Shown here: piece by piece, positions 1-8,202 of the stretch
How the letters are laid out: every line of letters begins with the position of its first letter
Position numbering within the stretch: position 1 is the first letter of the stretch
Source: Terriglobia bacterium
Lineage (GTDB): Bacteria > Acidobacteriota > Terriglobia > Terriglobales > Acidobacteriaceae
Reading direction: 5' to 3'
Length of the DNA: 64,000 nucleotides
NCBI GenBank assembly: GCA_020072645.1
Contig: JAIQGK010000007.1
Coordinates: forward strand, 186,001-250,000
Made by a program: the position numbers and the translations under genes
The notes under the pieces: generated by a model
What the model saw: the letters and a program-made list of their open reading frames with translations, nothing else
What the model was told of the DNA's origin: nothing
Databases searched by the model: none

Positions 1-139
1 TGATCAGGGTTGACTTGCCCGAACCGTTTGGGCCCAGCAGTCCAATACAACGACCTGACAGCGCGCCGTTCAACTGGTTCAGGATTACCCTGTTGCCCAG
101 CCGCACCGTCAGGTTTTGCATTTCAATGGTTGCAGGCAT
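1..139 (-). CDS. ABC transporter ATP-binding protein, N-terminal fragment
   Basis: This is the first 46 codons of an ABC-type ATPase that runs off the window edge. The start codon is the ATG at 139, and the product begins [16 protein letters not shown]. The Walker A motif GPNGSGKST is visible at about residues 37-45. It lies 8 bp downstream of the stop of the FecR-type anti-sigma gene on the same strand, so the two are probably co-transcribed with the sigma gene upstream. The short N-terminus before Walker A and the lack of membrane segments fit a stand-alone ATPase with a separate permease, which would lie beyond the edge. Family is certain; substrate cannot be told. Confidence 0.85.
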   Translation of the reverse strand, partial: MPATIEMQNLTVRLGNRVILNQLNGALSGRCIGLLGPNGSGKSTLI

Positions 140-147
140 TCGGCCTC

Positions 148-2778
148 TTACCGAGAAAGCGCTCCATGCGCTCGTGAAGGCTGCACCACATTCATTAATG
201 TGGTGAGAGCCAATGTGTTCAAGTCAAAGCCGAAGAGCCGGCTGCTGCTGGCCACGCGTATGGCATTGCTTTCACCATAAGCGCAGACTACGCTGGGTTT
301 GGTCTCCGCTGCAATCTGTTTGAGTGATTGCAATTGCGAAGCGCTAAGCTGTTGTGCGATCGGCTGGATCACCGGCGCAAGGTTCTGATAGAGCACGGCG
401 GAAACGTCAGGCTGTTCGTCCTGAGGCAGGAGCGCGCGGAAATCCGCTGAGTGTGCCAGCGAGTTCCCGTTCTGGTGGATGGCAATCGCATTCATAACCA
501 GCGCCCTGCTTGGACCAAGAATCATGTATCCGTCAGTAAATGTATACGTAGCCTCGAATGGTTTTGTTTCATCGAGATGGCGGATTGTATAGAACGTCAA
601 TCCATTGGCCGAAGTCTGTTCCAGCGCCAGGCCTGGATGCTCGCCCTTGACGTGATCATTTACATCCGTAACCAACTGTTGGATCGTGGATTGCAAGCGG
701 CCGGGATCTTTCACCTCAGCCACAATCTTCCATGATGGCGTCGGTAGGATTGGGCCATCCAGCGCGATGGTAACTTCGCCGCCGAGCGTATCGGCCAGGT
801 CACGATGGAACTGGATCTTCAGCTCGGACTCGCCCTGTGCAATTTTTGCCGAACCGTTATTCCCACTAGCATCGGCAAGGTTCAGGACATCATCCAGCAT
901 GTCCGCCGGGTCCTTGGAGATGAACGCGGCCACGGCGCCGGCATCGGTGGAAACGAAGTCCAGTCCGCCGATTGGCGCAGGCGCAGCCAGCCATGAAGCC
1001 AGTCCATGGCGCTGGTTGGCGAACGTTAGTTGCGCGTGGTTCTGTACCTGCGAACCACTTCCCTTTCGCTCAGCAATCAGGTATTCAACGTCAGCAAGGC
1101 CAGTAAGCTGATAGCGCGAGGTCTGTTCCGGACTTTGCGGCCTATGCGCTGAGGTCATCACTGCCAGGTTCGCGCCAAACAGGATATCCGCGCCATTCTT
1201 GTACTGCGCAGCCATACGCTGGCCAAATGGTGTGCCGGCAAAGCCGCCTCCACCGCTGTTTAGTCCGGCAACAAATTGTTTGAGCGTTGCGGCATCGCCG
1301 GCCGCGGCAACAAAGTCAGAGCGGACCAGGATCAGCAACTGCTTCCCTTTCTGCGCTGGAATCTGGTTCAGCTCCTGTTCGTCGACGACCCGTATGTGCT
1401 CTTTTGTGCCTGCATACTTTGCCGCTTCCTGCTGGATGAATTGCTTCAGGCCGTCATGCTGCACCTGAGCGACCACCAGAGGCTCGCCGTCGTGCCCGTT
1501 CAGCGCGACGGAGAAAACAATTTCATCACCCAGATACTGTCCAAGATCGTGGACGTAGTTGATCAGTTCGTCAAACTCGGGGCCGTTCTTCTTCCCTGCC
1601 TGCACTTGCTGCCACCACTCGCGTAGCACGGCGGACTCCTGTAATTCCTGCTGGAAAAGTTTATTGGCTTGCTGGACTGCATCGCCCAGGTTGGGAATGC
1701 CGGCAAAGACAACGGTGTTCGCGGGCAGCGTTGGCAGTACATTGCTCTTGAAGCGCAAGCCCGGCATCTGTACGGTTTCCAGCTTGTTGCTCAAGTGAGC
1801 AAACTCCGCCAGCAGCGCCAGATGTTTATCCAGGTTCTGGCTCCACGCTATTTCCTGCTTTACTGGGACCGTTCCCAGGCTGGCGTTGGTCGTAAGCTGA
1901 TCGCCGGGATGCAGTACCTTCTCCGCTCCGGCTTCCGCCACACGCACTTCGCCTTCAATCACAGAAACGCGTGATCCTTTCATGCCGGCATTGACAGAAA
2001 ATACTGTTCCAGTCACCGAGACGCGGCAATCACGCGCAGCTACATAAAGATGGCCGCTGGTCCGTTTTGCCGCTTGAATGATGATGTTTCCGCGTTCAAG
2101 CTGGATAGTCGTGTCCTTGCGGCCCATGGAAACGCCGAATTCGGCGCGCTCATTCATCTCGACGACTGAGCCATCGCGCAGGCGCAACATGGCATGTGAT
2201 CCGCCGCCGGTGCGGACCATCTGTCCTTCACTGACTTCATCGCCCACTTTGAGCGCCTGATCACCGCTATATCCCACGCGGGTCAGTACACCGTTCAGTG
2301 ATTCCACACGGGCGCGCATGCCCTGCGGTCCGGAAAAGAACTTGTCCTGCACAAAGTAAGTCGCCACGGCAAAAATGACGATTGCAGCTGCGGCAGCGAC
2401 CCAGCGGAAGCCGGTGTTTGCCACCTGCGGAAGTTCCTGCTTCCACGGCGCAAGAGCGCTGCGCTCGCGTTTGCCGTTGTCAGCTTCACGGCGGCAAGCA
2501 ACGCATTCATGCAGATGGGATTCCACCAGCAATGCGCGCGCTGGAGCGAGCGTCCCGTTGCGATACTGCGGCAGCAATGAGCGCACGTCTTCACATCCGC
2601 GGATAGAGGCTACCTGCGCGGTGGAAGGAAAAGCGGCTTCCTGGCTTACGCGCTGCCACACGCGCTCTCCGGCGGCGTTCATGGTTTCTTGATCAGGCTG
2701 CTCGGCGCGCATGGCGTTAAGCGCATGGTCGAGCCTTTCGCCTGGATTGATGGCGCGATTCTTTTCGTCCGGCTTCAT
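148..2778 (-). CDS. Anti-sigma factor-like protein with zinc finger and FecR domain
   Basis: An 876-aa single-pass membrane protein. Residues 62-95 carry a putative zinc-finger anti-sigma motif (C62, HLH at 88-90, C92 and C95), as in ZAS-type anti-sigma factors. One transmembrane helix spans about 125-143, followed by a periplasmic FecR-like domain (about 150-310). The long C-terminal region (about 330-870) has no motif I recognise; it resembles the DUF3352-like tails of other FecR proteins. The start overlaps the stop of the ECF sigma gene by 4 bp, so the pair is translationally coupled. The likely role is to hold the partner sigma factor at the membrane and release it on an envelope signal. 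The sigma/anti-sigma pairing is strong; the signal is unknown. Confidence 0.85.
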   Translation of the reverse strand: MKPDEKNRAINPGERLDHALNAMRAEQPDQETMNAAGERVWQRVSQEAAFPSTAQVASIRGCEDVRSLLPQYRNGTLAPARALLVESHLHECVACRREADNGKRERSALAPWKQELPQVANTGFRWVAAAAAIVIFAVATYFVQDKFFSGPQGMRARVESLNGVLTRVGYSGDQALKVGDEVSEGQMVRTGGGSHAMLRLRDGSVVEMNERAEFGVSMGRKDTTIQLERGNIIIQAAKRTSGHLYVAARDCRVSVTGTVFSVNAGMKGSRVSVIEGEVRVAEAGAEKVLHPGDQLTTNASLGTVPVKQEIAWSQNLDKHLALLAEFAHLSNKLETVQMPGLRFKSNVLPTLPANTVVFAGIPNLGDAVQQANKLFQQELQESAVLREWWQQVQAGKKNGPEFDELINYVHDLGQYLGDEIVFSVALNGHDGEPLVVAQVQHDGLKQFIQQEAAKYAGTKEHIRVVDEQELNQIPAQKGKQLLILVRSDFVAAAGDAATLKQFVAGLNSGGGGFAGTPFGQRMAAQYKNGADILFGANLAVMTSAHRPQSPEQTSRYQLTGLADVEYLIAERKGSGSQVQNHAQLTFANQRHGLASWLAAPAPIGGLDFVSTDAGAVAAFISKDPADMLDDVLNLADASGNNGSAKIAQGESELKIQFHRDLADTLGGEVTIALDGPILPTPSWKIVAEVKDPGRLQSTIQQLVTDVNDHVKGEHPGLALEQTSANGLTFYTIRHLDETKPFEATYTFTDGYMILGPSRALVMNAIAIHQNGNSLAHSADFRALLPQDEQPDVSAVLYQNLAPVIQPIAQQLSASQLQSLKQIAAETKPSVVCAYGESNAIRVASSSRLFGFDLNTLALTTLMNVVQPSRAHGALSR

Positions 2779-3317
2779 CGGGCACCTCTCGTCAGTCCTT
2801 TAAAATCCTTCTTGAGTTGAGCACGCGTACGATGCAGCACCACAGCAACTACCGCAGCCGATGTATTCATAAGTCCGGCTATTTCACGATTGCTGTAATC
2901 CTCTATAAATCGAAGCACAAACATTTCCGCCCAGCGTGGATTCAGTTTTGCCAGTGCGTGGCGCAACCAGTCCCGAAGTTCAGCCGAATGGGGTCCATGA
3001 TCTGTGGACACCACTTCAGTCTGGTTCGGGTCTTCATCCAGGGAAAAGGTTTCCTTTTTCCCGCGCAGCAAGTCCAGAGACGCATTCACCGCGGAACGGT
3101 GCAGATAACCTGGAAGGTTGGAGATTTCCGGAAATTTTTCCAACCGCACCAGCCGCAGAAAAACGGTTTGCAACACATCCTCTGCGTCGCTCGAATTGCC
3201 GGTAACGCGATAGGCCGCCCGGTAAACAAGCTCTTTGTGCTCCAGAAATATCTGCTCCAGCCCCGGCCTGTAACTGTCTCCGGCCATGACTGCCATATTC
3301 GCCTGCGCTATTTGCAT
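2775..3317 (-). CDS. ECF-type RNA polymerase sigma factor
   Basis: About 180 aa with the two usual sigma-70 modules. Region 2 lies near residues 25-90 (LVYRAAYRVTGN, then DAEDVLQTVFLRL). Region 4 near 125-175 has a helix-turn-helix around FIEDYSNREIAGLMN. The frame stays open upstream to a TTG at 3329; the ATG at 3317 is taken, and ATGs at 3296 and 3287 are possible. The stop overlaps the start of the FecR-type anti-sigma gene by 4 bp, the standard arrangement for a sigma factor and its antagonist. It probably directs its own operon and envelope genes; no target promoter could be defined from the sequence. Confidence 0.9.
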   Translation of the reverse strand: MQIAQANMAVMAGDSYRPGLEQIFLEHKELVYRAAYRVTGNSSDAEDVLQTVFLRLVRLEKFPEISNLPGYLHRSAVNASLDLLRGKKETFSLDEDPNQTEVVSTDHGPHSAELRDWLRHALAKLNPRWAEMFVLRFIEDYSNREIAGLMNTSAAVVAVVLHRTRAQLKKDFKGLTRGAR

Positions 3318-3547
3318 TGTGGCCTGCAATTTAGTACGGTGCTCCTCTCAAGATGTCAGACGAGAGAAGAACCCTGTTATTAACCGGAATGGCAAAATTA
3401 TCACGCTTTGCGCTTCCCGGCTGGCAATAGTTACGGCTGGGAAGGCGCATAAGTTCCGGTTATATTAGGTAAATCCTGAATCGGGAGCTTTCATACAAGC
3501 CGCTGATTCCGCGAGGGTTAGATCTACTGGCGTCGCAGATTCCACTG

Positions 3548-5143
3548 ATGGACAAGATGAAATCAATCCAGCTGCCGACGATTTTTAACGTCGCGACCTA
3601 TTTTGTTGACCGCCACATTGCCGAAGACCGGGGCGACAGAATTGCCTATGAATGCGGCGACGAGCGCGTCACCTACCGGCAGCTCTTTGAAAGGGTCAAT
3701 CGCGCGGGCAATGCGCTCAAAAAACTAGGCGTCCGGCAGGAAGAGCGCGTGGGCCTATTGCTGCTGGATACACCGGAATTTCCTTATTGCTTTTTTGGCG
3801 CTATCAAAATCGGCGCCGTTCCCATCCCGATCAATACGCTCCTGAAGCCGAGCGAGTATGAATACATCCTGAATGATTCGCGTGTGCGTGTGTTGATTGT
3901 GAGCGAATCTCTGCTGTCACATATACGGGCCATTGCCCGAGAAAAGTTGTGCTATCTAAAGACGATCGTTGTGTTTGGCAACGCGCAGGATGGCACGGAG
4001 TCACTGCAAGACCTTCTGAATGAAAGTTCTCCTGACCTGGCTCCGGAACAGACAACAAAAGACGATGCCGCATTCTGGCTGTACTCTTCCGGCAGCACTG
4101 GCTTCCCTAAAGGCTGCGTGCATCTGCACCATGACATGGTGGTATGCGCTGAACTTTATGCCAGGAACATTCTGCAGATCACCCAAGATGACCGGTTTTT
4201 CAGCGTGGCTAAAATGTTCTTTGCCTATGGCCTGGGCAACGGACTGTATTTTGCTCTCTCCGTGGGAGCAACCAGCATTCTCTGGCCAGGATCGCCGTCA
4301 CCTCCTAACATTTTCTCCGTGATTGAAAAGCACAAGCCGACGCTGTTCTTTTCCGTGCCTTCAAACTATTCGACGCTGCTTTCTTATAAACGCGAAGGCG
4401 GCCCGGACTTTGATCTCTCAACCGTGCGGTACGCCGTTTCCGCCGGTGAGCCGCTGGCCGCCACGCTGTACCATCGCTTCAAGCAACGCTTTAACGTTGA
4501 GATTCTGGACGCCATCGGATCCACCGAAGCGCTGCACATGTTTATCGCCAACCGGCCGGGAGCGGTGCGTCCGGGTTCAAGCGGGCAGATCATGCCTGGA
4601 TACGAAGCGCGTATCGTGGACGAAAACGGCAACGACCTTCCCGACGGCGAGGTCGGCAGCCTTTTAATTAAGGGCGATTCCGTCTGCGCGTTTTACTGGA
4701 ACCAGCACGAGAAAACAAAAGAAACCATTGAGGGCCATTGGATCCGCACCGGCGACAAATACTATCGCGATCCGGACGGCTATTACTGGTACGTGGGCCG
4801 CAATGACGACATGATGAAGGTGAAGGGAATGTGGGTGAGCCCCATCGAAATTGAGAACGTGTTGATGGAGCATCCCATGGTGCAGGAGGCCGCGGCCATC
4901 GGCAACGCAGACGGCAATAATCTAGTGAAGCCCGCAGCTTACGTGGTGCTCAAGAAAGACGCGAGCAATACACCGCAATTGATTGAAGAGATTCGGCAGC
5001 ATGTTGTCGGCAGACTTGCGGCGTACAAATGTCCGCAGGTATTTGAGGTGGTCACAGACCTTCCCAAGACGGCCACGGGAAAGATCCAGCGTTACAAGCT
5101 GCGGCAATCGGCATCTGGCGCAACGAACATTCCATCAAAATAA
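3548..5143 (+). CDS. Benzoate-CoA ligase family acyl-CoA synthetase
   Basis: A 531-aa member of the ANL adenylating superfamily. The ATP/AMP-binding loop YSSGSTGFPKGCVH is near residue 180, the A5-type motif near 325 (AIGSTEALHMF), the hinge Asp motif near 400 (TGDKYYRDPDGYYWYVGR), and the catalytic C-terminal Lys in PKTATGKIQRYKLR near 517. The spacing and the HLHHD element following the loop resemble benzoate-CoA ligases, which make benzoyl-CoA from benzoate, ATP and CoA. It stands alone, with no benzoyl-CoA degradation genes beside it, so an aromatic or short acyl substrate is likely but the exact acid is not fixed. An in-frame ATG three codons downstream is an alternative start. Confidence 0.85.
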   Translation: MDKMKSIQLPTIFNVATYFVDRHIAEDRGDRIAYECGDERVTYRQLFERVNRAGNALKKLGVRQEERVGLLLLDTPEFPYCFFGAIKIGAVPIPINTLLKPSEYEYILNDSRVRVLIVSESLLSHIRAIAREKLCYLKTIVVFGNAQDGTESLQDLLNESSPDLAPEQTTKDDAAFWLYSSGSTGFPKGCVHLHHDMVVCAELYARNILQITQDDRFFSVAKMFFAYGLGNGLYFALSVGATSILWPGSPSPPNIFSVIEKHKPTLFFSVPSNYSTLLSYKREGGPDFDLSTVRYAVSAGEPLAATLYHRFKQRFNVEILDAIGSTEALHMFIANRPGAVRPGSSGQIMPGYEARIVDENGNDLPDGEVGSLLIKGDSVCAFYWNQHEKTKETIEGHWIRTGDKYYRDPDGYYWYVGRNDDMMKVKGMWVSPIEIENVLMEHPMVQEAAAIGNADGNNLVKPAAYVVLKKDASNTPQLIEEIRQHVVGRLAAYKCPQVFEVVTDLPKTATGKIQRYKLRQSASGATNIPSK

Positions 5144-5206
5144 GTTTGCAACTTCCAGGAACCTTTTCCGTTCTTCCGGCGTATATACAACGCAAGGAGA
5201 CGTGTA

Positions 5207-5800
5207 ATGAAAAGACTCCTGCTTCTTTTTCTCGCGCTTTCTGCGTCCCTGACCTGGGGACAACCGCAAGCCAATCATGAGCGGCGCTATGAGCTTCGGC
5301 CTGATCCCAACTGGCCGCTGGTGATAGACCTTGGCTCTGGCGATTACCAGATTGTCGCAAGCGCCTCCGATAGCATTGCCGTTGTGTACGATGACAGCGA
5401 TGCAGACGCCGTACGCAAAGTGAAGGTAGAGATCGATTCAGGACATGGGCAGAACCACGTGAAGATTGCCGGACCGAAAACAAATTTTCATGCCATCATT
5501 GAAGTCCCGCACAAGACCGATTTGCGCGTGCGCATGAGCGCCGGCGGACTCAGCATTGGCGATGTTGAGGGCAATAAGGATATAGAAATCCTCGCCGGCA
5601 ATCTGGACCTAAATTCCCTGCACCCACAGGATTATGCCCAGGCAGATTTCTCTGTCCGCATCGGCGATATGTATGGTCCGTTATTCAAAACTGCGAAGAC
5701 CAGACTGTCACGATCATTCAAGACCGCTGGCCCCGGCAAATATCGCTTGCATGCGCATGTGGGAGTAGGCGACCTGATGTTGAGTGCGACAGGGATTTAG
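5207..5800 (+). CDS. Secreted protein of unknown function
   Basis: A 197-aa protein with a clear signal peptide (MKRLLLLFLALSASLTWGQ, cleavage near residue 20) and a good ribosome binding site (AGGAG) 8 bp before the ATG. The mature part is beta-rich with alternating hydrophobic residues, including VRMSAGGLSIGDVEGNKD and FSVRIGDMYGPL, like the adhesin/DUF4097-type repeated-strand folds of exported proteins. I recognise no catalytic motif. It sits 63 bp downstream of the acyl-CoA synthetase on the same strand but has its own translation signal. A periplasmic or cell-surface location is inferred from the signal peptide only. Confidence 0.7.
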   Translation: MKRLLLLFLALSASLTWGQPQANHERRYELRPDPNWPLVIDLGSGDYQIVASASDSIAVVYDDSDADAVRKVKVEIDSGHGQNHVKIAGPKTNFHAIIEVPHKTDLRVRMSAGGLSIGDVEGNKDIEILAGNLDLNSLHPQDYAQADFSVRIGDMYGPLFKTAKTRLSRSFKTAGPGKYRLHAHVGVGDLMLSATGI

Positions 5801-5848
5801 CGGCATAGGCTTCTTTGTAATGTCTGGGGCGATAGCGACGGAGCACGA

Positions 5849-7006
5849 TTATTCAATGGCAGACAAGACCCTGCGTAGCCCTTCGCTGAAATCTTGTGTT
5901 GGAGTAATTAAGCTCACGATAAGGTATCCGTCGCCCGAAAACTCATAGAAGTGCCCCGGATGAAGATACACATCGTGCGATTGCAGCAGTTCAATCGCAA
6001 GCACTTCATCCGAACGCGTAGCTGGAATGCGAAGGACCGCATACCAGCCTCCCTCAACAACCAAACGGCTCACGTGCTGGTTGTCCGCAAGCTGCGCATC
6101 CAGCTCTGCAAGATTGGCGTGCACACGGGCCATCAACTGCTCTTGAAACTTTTTCCGCTGCTGCAACAAGACGGTCGCAGCCAACTGGATCGGAGCATTC
6201 AATGAAAGATACGTATCCGCAATCATCTCCAATCTAGCCACCGCTTCCCTTTTTTCTGCTTCCGGGCCGCTGACAGCAAGCCATGCAAATTTCATCTGTG
6301 GCAGGCCGGAAATTTTGGAGATGCCGCTCATGGTGAACGTCAGTGCTCCGTTGTTCGCGACAAAGCTCTTTTGCACGGCGCCGAGCGAAAAATCAAGAAA
6401 CACTTCATCAGCGATGATGGCCATCTGGTTGGCGGTACATATCTGGTTGAGCTCCGCAACTTCTTCTGGCTTGGTGAAATGTCCAGTAGGGTTATTCGGA
6501 TGGACAACAATGACTCCCCGTGAACGCGGAGTGATTGTCTGCTTTAGAGCGTGCATGTCGATATGCCACCCGTGGTCATAGAAAAGAGGATAGTGAACCA
6601 GTCTCACGTCATTCACGTCCGCCAGAAAATCAAACAACGGATAGCCTGGCGTGGGAATCAGCAGTTCGTCGCCCGGATTGCACAGCAACCGAAAGATGAA
6701 AGAGTAGGCCTCGCTGGTGCTTGCAGTCAGGATAAGATCTTCGACCGAGACGCCATCGCCGTGCTCCGCATAGTAATCCCTCACGGCCTGCCTCGCGGAT
6801 TGCAAGCCTTTTGGATCAGGATGATATTGCAGTGATGCGGGAGCACAAAGTGAGCGCATGATGGCCGGTGCGTCATACTTGAATCCACATTCGGTAGGAT
6901 TCGACGCGCTCAGATCAAGCAGTCGTCGGCCGCTCGATCTATGGCGCTCCAGCGCTATGGCCAGCCGGTTTGGTTTCAGGTTCCAGTCAGTGCGCGATGC
7001 GAACAT
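5849..7006 (-). CDS. PLP-dependent aminotransferase, class I/II
   Basis: About 385 aa of fold-type I aminotransferase. Visible landmarks are the cofactor ring-stacking region (TASTSEAYSFIFRL), the HPNNPTG loop that binds the substrate carboxylate, DEVFLDF with the Asp that contacts the pyridine nitrogen, and SGISKISGLPQMK containing the Schiff-base lysine. It transfers amino groups between an amino acid and a 2-oxo acid in the cytoplasm; the amino donor cannot be told. The frame opens at a GTG at 7039, but similarity to the family begins at the ATG at 7006 (MFASRTDWNLKPNRLA), so that start is used. It is monocistronic by context. Confidence 0.85.
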   Translation of the reverse strand: MFASRTDWNLKPNRLAIALERHRSSGRRLLDLSASNPTECGFKYDAPAIMRSLCAPASLQYHPDPKGLQSARQAVRDYYAEHGDGVSVEDLILTASTSEAYSFIFRLLCNPGDELLIPTPGYPLFDFLADVNDVRLVHYPLFYDHGWHIDMHALKQTITPRSRGVIVVHPNNPTGHFTKPEEVAELNQICTANQMAIIADEVFLDFSLGAVQKSFVANNGALTFTMSGISKISGLPQMKFAWLAVSGPEAEKREAVARLEMIADTYLSLNAPIQLAATVLLQQRKKFQEQLMARVHANLAELDAQLADNQHVSRLVVEGGWYAVLRIPATRSDEVLAIELLQSHDVYLHPGHFYEFSGDGYLIVSLITPTQDFSEGLRRVLSAIE

Positions 7007-7107
7007 TAGATGAGTTATATCAGGTTCGTTGTTTATCACATGACTCAGTCAGCCGCTCGATCGCCGCAGCGCTCGACGCGCAGGTTTTGTGTTCAGTTCC
7101 ACCACTT

Positions 7108-7359
7108 CTACTGGATCGTCGGTTCTGCCGGTGCCACCTTCATTCGGACCGGTTTCCCCAAGCCATACTGTTGGGCAGCTTTCTCCTGGGCTTGCCGCAA
7201 GCCATCAGCAAACTCCTCTGCCGAAAGCGTTCCCAATTCACCGTGCTTACGACAGCGGAACCGAACAGTCGTCGCCCCTGACGCCATCTCCAGCTCTCCC
7301 CCGCACTCCGTGCATAACATCAGCATCTGGACGGTCTTCCCGTCCTTTTTAATCTTCAT
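7108..7359 (-). CDS. Small zinc-ribbon-like protein
   Basis: An 83-aa protein with a Cys-x2-Cys pair (CTECGG) at residues 16-19 and a second possible ligand pair Cys-x2-His (CRKHGE) near 36-39, arranged like a short zinc ribbon. The C-terminal half is a predicted amphipathic helix (EEFADGLRQAQEKAAQQYG). The ribosome binding site is weak (GGGAAA, too far upstream), so the start is uncertain. The paired metal-binding motifs are the main reason to accept it as a gene. Function is unknown. Confidence 0.5.
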   Translation of the reverse strand: MKIKKDGKTVQMLMLCTECGGELEMASGATTVRFRCRKHGELGTLSAEEFADGLRQAQEKAAQQYGLGKPVRMKVAPAEPTIQ

Positions 7360-7577
7360 CGAAAACTTGATTTCCCATCACGTTACCTTTCCCTGTTGGC
7401 TGTTTCATCGCAGTTTACCGTATGTTCGCCTACAAAACAATAGCGAATCGGCTCGGAGCCTTTTTTGCGCCTGGTTGCTCGCACTGCATAGTCAGGGGAC
7501 AGCGTCCCTAATAAACGATTGAAAAATACAAGCAGGATTTCGCTCGCGCGAATCATTTAAAATCACTTCCGACCAAA

Positions 7578-8066
7578 ATGCTCATGCCCTTCCGCTACTA
7601 TCTCCGCGTGCGTTACGGTGAATGCGACACCCAGAAGGTTGTCTTCAACGCACGCTATGCCGAATACGTCGACTTGGCCACCACAGAATTCCTGCGTGCG
7701 CTTGGCTATGGCGAGCAGCTCTTCAGCGGCGAACTCGACTTCCAACTCGTTAAACAAACCATCGAATGGAAGGCCCCGGCGCGCTTTGATCAGGTACTGG
7801 AAATTTCTGTTTTTGCCAAGGTCCTCGGCAACACTTCATTCACGCTGGCCGCCGAATTCCGCATTGCCGGTCATGATCGCCCGATCGCCGCGGCGGAAAC
7901 CGTCTACGTGCTGGTAACACAGCACACGCTCACCAAAACGCCTCTGTCAGCTGATCTCCGCGCGGCCATGCAGAAAGGAGCGGCGGGCGTTACCACCAAC
8001 CATGCGGGCTACGTCAGCCAAACGATGAAGGCTCAACAATCCGGAGAGAAAATTATGAAAGAGTGA
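7578..8066 (+). CDS. Acyl-CoA thioesterase, hot-dog fold (YbgC/4HBT family)
   Basis: A 162-aa single hot-dog-domain protein. The N-terminal strand and helix carry the family signature VRYGECDTQKVVFNARYAEYVDLA, the region that holds the catalytic acidic residue in 4-hydroxybenzoyl-CoA-type thioesterases. The core ends with the usual ETVYVLVTQ strand. It probably hydrolyses a short or medium acyl-CoA thioester in the cytoplasm. A second ATG two codons in is an equally good start. It is not adjacent to a biosynthetic cluster, and substrate is unknown. Confidence 0.8.
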   Translation: MLMPFRYYLRVRYGECDTQKVVFNARYAEYVDLATTEFLRALGYGEQLFSGELDFQLVKQTIEWKAPARFDQVLEISVFAKVLGNTSFTLAAEFRIAGHDRPIAAAETVYVLVTQHTLTKTPLSADLRAAMQKGAAGVTTNHAGYVSQTMKAQQSGEKIMKE

Positions 8067-8161
8067 TCAAGGAGTGAAGGTTGCTTCACCCATGACTGTC
8101 AATCCTATGTCATGCCGGGCCAGGACGGTCTCACTATGCTGCCAAATTCCTTTTTCCGATT

Positions 8162-8196
8162 TCCTTTGCGACCTTCGCGTCCTTTGCGGTGAATCA
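8162..8196. repeat. Intergenic boilerplate repeat, copy 1
   Basis: A short tract of the form CCTTTGCGACCTTCGCGTCC followed by TTTGCGG. A diverged copy occurs at 57024-57058, differing mainly by C-to-T changes at CpG positions. Both copies lie between genes. I infer a dispersed non-coding repeat family; a genome-wide count would settle it. Confidence 0.55.
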
Positions 8197-8202
8197 TGTG
8201 CT

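Noticed and set aside
7450-7468. Terminator-like GGCTCGGAGCCTTTTTT
   Set aside because: The stem has only four pairs, and no plus-strand gene reads into it.
7495-7508. GGGGACAGCGTCCC inverted repeat
   Set aside because: Short GC-rich inverted repeat with no partner copy in the window; insufficient to call a mobile element.
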